Assembly (NCBI RefSeq): GCF_019793435.1
Contig: NZ_JAILYH010000014.1
Coordinates: 145,572-209,571, forward strand
Direction: 5' to 3'
DNA from: Rhizobium redzepovicii
GTDB lineage: Bacteria; Pseudomonadota; Alphaproteobacteria; Rhizobiales; Rhizobiaceae
DNA length: 64,000 bases
This document shows positions 60,966 through 64,000 of this stretch, piece after piece. The notes beneath the pieces are model-generated. The model ran no database searches. It was not told the DNA's origin and saw only the letters and a program-made list of their open reading frames with translations. The translations under genes were made by a program, and so were the position numbers. Numbering within the stretch: the first letter of the stretch is position 1; each line of letters begins with the position of its first letter.

Positions 60966-61337
60966 CTATCCTTCTTGACGTTCGGCGGCCAGCCGCTCCC
61001 GGATAAAGCCCGCCCCACCCGCAAGACGCGTTGCCAAGAGGCTCATGGGATCGACCATGCGCCAATAGGGCGTGACCATTGAAACCGGTTCTCCCTTTTG
61101 TAGGGCGAGGAAAGACAGATCGGCAATCGCGCGCAGATGTCGCTCCACGGTAACGGGACAACAGGCGTCCGCCCCGTATTCGGCAGCGAGGCGGCGGCGA
61201 AGGACGCCAAGCTCGGTGAAAACACCTTGCTGTGCCGATCGAATCTGCTCTGCGACCATCTGCTGCGATGGAATAAGCATCGACTGCATTCCACTGCGGC
61301 CTTTGCGCCGCGGCTCGATCGTCGGAGTTTCGCGCAT
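60966..61337 (-). CDS. Uncharacterised 123-residue protein
   Basis: Reading frame MRETPTIEPRRKG... with a Cys pair in YGADACCPVTVERHL and the segment MVTPYWRMVDPMSLLATRL. The TPYWR piece recalls a small group of proteins annotated as possible MGMT-like alkyltransferases, but the PCHR active site is absent, so that link is weak. GGGGGTGAC precedes the ATG. No operon partner. The composition agrees with real coding sequence. Confidence 0.55.
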   Translation of the reverse strand: MRETPTIEPRRKGRSGMQSMLIPSQQMVAEQIRSAQQGVFTELGVLRRRLAAEYGADACCPVTVERHLRAIADLSFLALQKGEPVSMVTPYWRMVDPMSLLATRLAGGAGFIRERLAAERQEG

Positions 61338-61498
61338 GTCACCCCCGGAAACATTTGCCTGATCTCCATTTAGGGCTGAGGCGAACGGCGACCAGCCTCA
61401 TATCCGTCTATCGCAAGGAACTCCGTCTTCACGGCTTTTCTGGCCCGGCCGTTTCGGTTAATCCTCAGGGTCTCGCACTCCGGATAAGGACAGGACAT

Positions 61499-62368
61499 AT
61501 GACTAAAGTCGCATTCATCGGTCTCGGCGTAATGGGTTTTCCCATGGCCGGTCATCTGAAGACGAAGGGCGGCCACGATGTCACCGTCTATAATCGTACG
61601 GCCGAAAAAGCCGTCGCCTGGGCAGAAAAATTCTCCGGCAAATCCGCCACCACGCCGGCCGAGGCTGCCGCGGACGCCGATTTCGTCTTCGTCTGCGTCG
61701 GCAATGACGAAGATCTCCGGTCGGTGACATCGGGCGAAAGCGGCGTCCTGCACGGCATGAGGCCGGGGTCGGTGCTGATCGACAACACCACCGCCAGCGC
61801 CGAGGTTGCGCGCGAACTTTATGCCGCAGCAAAGGAAAAAGGCGTCGATTTCATCGATGCTCCCGTTTCCGGCGGCCAGGCCGGCGCTGAAAACGGCGTC
61901 CTGACCGTGATGTGCGGCGGCGACGAGGCCGTCTTCGATCGTGCCAGGCCCGTCATCGACGCCTATGCCCGCATGGTCGGTCTGATGGGACCGGCAGGCT
62001 CTGGCCAGTTAACCAAGATGGTCAACCAGATCTGCATCGCCGGCCTCGTCCAGGGGCTTGCCGAAGGGCTGCATTTCGGCAAGCGCGCCGGCCTTGATAT
62101 CGAAAAGGTCGTCGAGGTGATCTCCAAGGGGGCGGCCGGCTCCTGGCAGATGGAAAACCGCCACAAGACCATGAACGCCGGCAAATATGATTTCGGCTTC
62201 GCGGTCGACTGGATGCGCAAGGATCTCGGTATCGTGCTCACCGAAGCCCGCCGCAACGGCGCCAAGCTGCCGGTTACCGCCGTCGTCGACCAGTTCTACG
62301 GCGACGTCCAGGCGATGGGCGGCAATCGCTGGGATACATCCTCATTGCTTGCACGTCTCGAAAAATGA
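61499..62368 (+). CDS. Beta-hydroxyacid dehydrogenase (3-hydroxyisobutyrate/tartronate semialdehyde type)
   Basis: A 289-residue NAD(P)-dependent enzyme. The nucleotide fold is FIGLGVMGFPMAGHL; the substrate loop is DAPVSGGQAGAENG; the catalytic Lys lies in GQLTKMVNQICIAG. The family reduces or oxidises 3-hydroxyacids, with valine degradation or glyoxylate metabolism among known roles. ATG 61499 follows AAGGACAGG. It overlaps the next gene by four bases (ATGA). Confidence 0.9.
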   Translation: MTKVAFIGLGVMGFPMAGHLKTKGGHDVTVYNRTAEKAVAWAEKFSGKSATTPAEAAADADFVFVCVGNDEDLRSVTSGESGVLHGMRPGSVLIDNTTASAEVARELYAAAKEKGVDFIDAPVSGGQAGAENGVLTVMCGGDEAVFDRARPVIDAYARMVGLMGPAGSGQLTKMVNQICIAGLVQGLAEGLHFGKRAGLDIEKVVEVISKGAAGSWQMENRHKTMNAGKYDFGFAVDWMRKDLGIVLTEARRNGAKLPVTAVVDQFYGDVQAMGGNRWDTSSLLARLEK

Positions 62369-63048
62369 TTGACGCCTCCTCCGATGCGGCAGAACTGATC
62401 GCGCATCTCGAAACGCTGCGTTCGGAGGAGAACGTCGCCGGCATGGCGCGCTTCGGCATCGTGACCACACACGCCCTCGGCATCTCCAATCCCGATATCA
62501 GGGCGGTCGTCAGACTGGCGAAGAAGAATCACGCCAGAGCGATCGAACTCTGGCGAAGCGATATCCGTGAAGCCCGCCTGCTCGCCCTCTGCACTGCCGA
62601 GCCGAAACGGCTGACGGCGGAAGAAGCCCGGAATTGGGCCAATGATTTCAATTCCTGGGAGATCGTCGATTGCGCCGCCGATCTCTTCGTCGAGGCCGGA
62701 CTGGACGCACTCATCTCAGAATTCGCCGACGACGAGCGTGAATTCGTCAGGCGCACTGCCTTCGCCATGATTGCAGGCGCCGCCGTCCATCGCAAGAACG
62801 AACCCGACACGACCATCCTTGCCTGGCTGCCGCTGATCAAGGCTCATGCCACCGACCCTCGAAACTTCGTGCGCAAGGCGGTCAATTGGGCACTCCGCAG
62901 TATCGGCAAGCGCAATCTCGCCTGCCATTCACCCGCCCTCGCCCATGCCAAGGGGCTGGCGGAAAGCCCTGACAAAACCGCCCGCTGGATCGGCAAGGAT
63001 GCCGTCAAGGAACTGACTGGCGAAAAGCTGCTGGCACGGCTGAAATAA
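62365..63048 (+). CDS. AlkD-like DNA alkylation-repair protein
   Basis: A 227-residue all-helical HEAT-like repeat protein of the AlkD/AlkC DNA glycosylase superfamily. MARFGIVTTHALGISNPDIRAVVRLAKK, AIELWRSDIREARLLALC, NSWEIVDCAADLF and FVRRTAFAMIAGA are the family pieces; the DNA-contacting Trp/Asp residues WEIVD are present. It would remove N-alkylated bases such as 3-methyladenine. Coupled to the dehydrogenase gene by four-base overlap. Confidence 0.85.
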   Translation: MIDASSDAAELIAHLETLRSEENVAGMARFGIVTTHALGISNPDIRAVVRLAKKNHARAIELWRSDIREARLLALCTAEPKRLTAEEARNWANDFNSWEIVDCAADLFVEAGLDALISEFADDEREFVRRTAFAMIAGAAVHRKNEPDTTILAWLPLIKAHATDPRNFVRKAVNWALRSIGKRNLACHSPALAHAKGLAESPDKTARWIGKDAVKELTGEKLLARLK

Positions 63049-63097
63049 GCGCATTCCGGTTTCGAGGCGAAGGCCCTTGTTCGTCAATGCCGCTTCA

Positions 63098-63620
63098 CTA
63101 ATGCTGTCGGGATTTTTCGACGAGGAAATCGATCAACACTCGCGCTGCCGGCGGCATGCCCTTGGCGGTCGTGAAGACAATATAAAAGGGCTCTCCTCCG
63201 ACTGCCAATCCGGCAGCACCCGCACCAGCTTGCCGGCCTGGAGATCGGCCTCGCAGGCGCTTTCGAACAAAAGCCCGAAGCCGAGACCCGCCCGGGCCGC
63301 GTCGAGGATGGCGGTCATGCTGCGGCAGGTGAGCCGCGGCTGATGCCGAATCACTCGTTTGGCGTCATTCGGAGCGATCAATTCCCAACCATGAAAGGAC
63401 ACCCATGACGTCATTGCCAACGTCGGAAGGTCGGCGAGCTTTTCCACGCAATTCAAACCGCCGGTACGCTCGACCAGCGAGGGACTTGCGACCAGGATGC
63501 GCCGCGCCCGGTCGAGCTTGCGCATCGTCAGGCTCGTTGGTCGCCCTCACATCAAGATCGATCCGTTCGTTGATGAGGTCGGCGCGCCGGTTGGAGCCGA
63601 TGATGCTATCGATCAATCCA
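63098..63620 (-). pseudogene. Decayed LysR-family regulator gene
   Basis: The minus strand reads as the effector-binding half of a LysR protein in pieces from three frames. NRRADLINERIDLDVRA lies at the 5' side, then MRKLDRARRILVASPSLVERT...LLFESACEADLQAGKLVRVLPDWQSEESP, then FYIVFTTAKGMPPAARVLIDFLVEK to TAG at 63098-63100. Frame changes near 63540 and 63195 break the gene, and no DNA-binding domain is left upstream of about 63620. A remnant rather than a working regulator. Confidence 0.7.
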
Positions 63621-63839
63621 GCTCACTTGAAAATTGAAAATGGGAGTGCCTCGAGAGGCAATGCTGGCAAGAAGCCGCCGTGCAATATGCAGCATACCGC
63701 TTCGGTTCACCTGAAAGGCTGTGCTGAAAGACTGCCGGAGGACTGTGCGTAAAAACGCTGCAAGGACGGCCCGGCAGGGAAGACCGGACTCGTCCCCGTA
63801 GCTGATCGGAGGTCACTCGGATCAGAAACTGATTTGAAG
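63621..63839. other. Region between LysR remnant and porin terminator
   Basis: About 220 bases. No gene was recognised in either strand. Confidence 0.4.
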
Positions 63840-63840
63840 T

Positions 63841-63864
63841 GCTCCCGGCCCGAAGACCGGGAGC
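63841..63864 (-). terminator. Hairpin after the porin gene
   Basis: GCTCCCGG...CCGGGAGC forms a perfect eight-base stem with a CTTCGGG-like loop, 14 bases after the porin stop codon on the minus strand. A T-tract is weak (ACTTC), so termination is probable but not certain. Confidence 0.6.
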
Positions 63865-63877
63865 ATCAATAGGCAGA

Positions 63878-64000
63878 TTAGAACGAACGCTGCAGGCGGA
63901 AGTAGCCCGAAGTGGAGTCGTCTGCATCTTCCGGATCGAGGTACTGAACCGAAGCCTTGGCGTAGAAGTTGTCGACGATCTGGTAATCAACCGTCAGACC
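63878..64000 (-). CDS. Outer membrane porin, 3' end only
   Basis: Forty residues run off the right edge, ending SGYFRLQRSF and TAA. Alternating hydrophobic strands (VDYQIVDNFYAKASVQYLD) and a C-terminal Phe are those of alphaproteobacterial porins of the RopA type, whose last strand is recognised by the BAM machinery. Only the last strands are in view, so the porin subtype is inferred from resemblance. Confidence 0.8.
   Translation of the reverse strand, partial: GLTVDYQIVDNFYAKASVQYLDPEDADDSTSGYFRLQRSF

Noticed and set aside
1..64000. CRISPR arrays, tRNA genes, transposons, prophage
   Set aside because: No regularly spaced repeats, no tRNA cloverleaf with the expected TTCGANTC arm and no integrase or transposase reading frame was found by eye; a tRNAscan and ISfinder search would be the decisive test.

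Overview
The window looks like chromosomal (or large-replicon) DNA of a fast-growing alphaproteobacterium of the Rhizobium leguminosarum/etli type. The reasons are the high GC content, strong codon bias giving long antisense shadow frames, a RIME-like two-palindrome intergenic element at 57055-57160, several copies of a dispersed ATTCCTGTG...CACAGGAAT palindrome, a RopA-like porin end at the right edge, and a metabolism of many ABC sugar and amino-acid systems. No rRNA, tRNA, CRISPR array, phage gene or transposase was seen. All assignments are by reading the sequence; no database search was run.

Layout. 1-13.4 kb is mostly housekeeping: the end of a phosphoglycolate phosphatase-like gene, an L,D-transpeptidase, class II fumarase (fumC), a cadherin/VCBS-like protein, class I fumarase, a GGDEF diguanylate cyclase, a flavin-type oxidase, an alpha/beta hydrolase divergent from a MarR regulator, an LtrA-like membrane protein, a DUF971 protein and moaA. 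13.8-23.7 kb is a carbohydrate island: a SorC regulator, an FGGY kinase and a split transketolase run leftward, while a ribose-type ABC transporter and two short-chain dehydrogenases run rightward. Three similar palindromes (GTGAAT-N4-ATTCAC type) mark the two control regions. The set fits uptake of a polyol or sugar, oxidation to a ketose, phosphorylation, and cleavage by the transketolase.

23.6-31.1 kb is a 5-oxoproline/lactam-type operon on the minus strand: an NRAMP-related carrier, PxpA, a DUF1445 (D-glutamate cyclase-like) protein, a PxpB-PxpC fusion and a biotin carboxylase-BCCP fusion, with a divergent GntR regulator. Together the last two proteins carry the parts of a urea-carboxylase-like enzyme. 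31.2-45.3 kb holds an SDR, a DMT exporter, mobA-mobB, a KaiC-like ATPase with an overlapping hybrid histidine kinase, a LysR regulator divergent from a cupin and an aldo/keto reductase, a zeta-type GST preceded by a predicted 50-residue peptide, Ohr, an OmpR-type two-component pair and a Tat-type hydrolase.

45.6-64 kb holds a DipZ-like CcdA/thioredoxin fusion, a secreted hydrolase, a long low-complexity OmpA-family protein, a polar amino-acid ABC transporter without its ATPase, a Usg protein, a DUF2270 membrane protein, a TPR-methyltransferase, a GST, two ArsR-SRPBCC cassettes facing each other around two DUF1801 genes, an SsuD-type monooxygenase, a beta-hydroxyacid dehydrogenase, an AlkD-like protein, a decayed LysR gene and the end of a porin gene.
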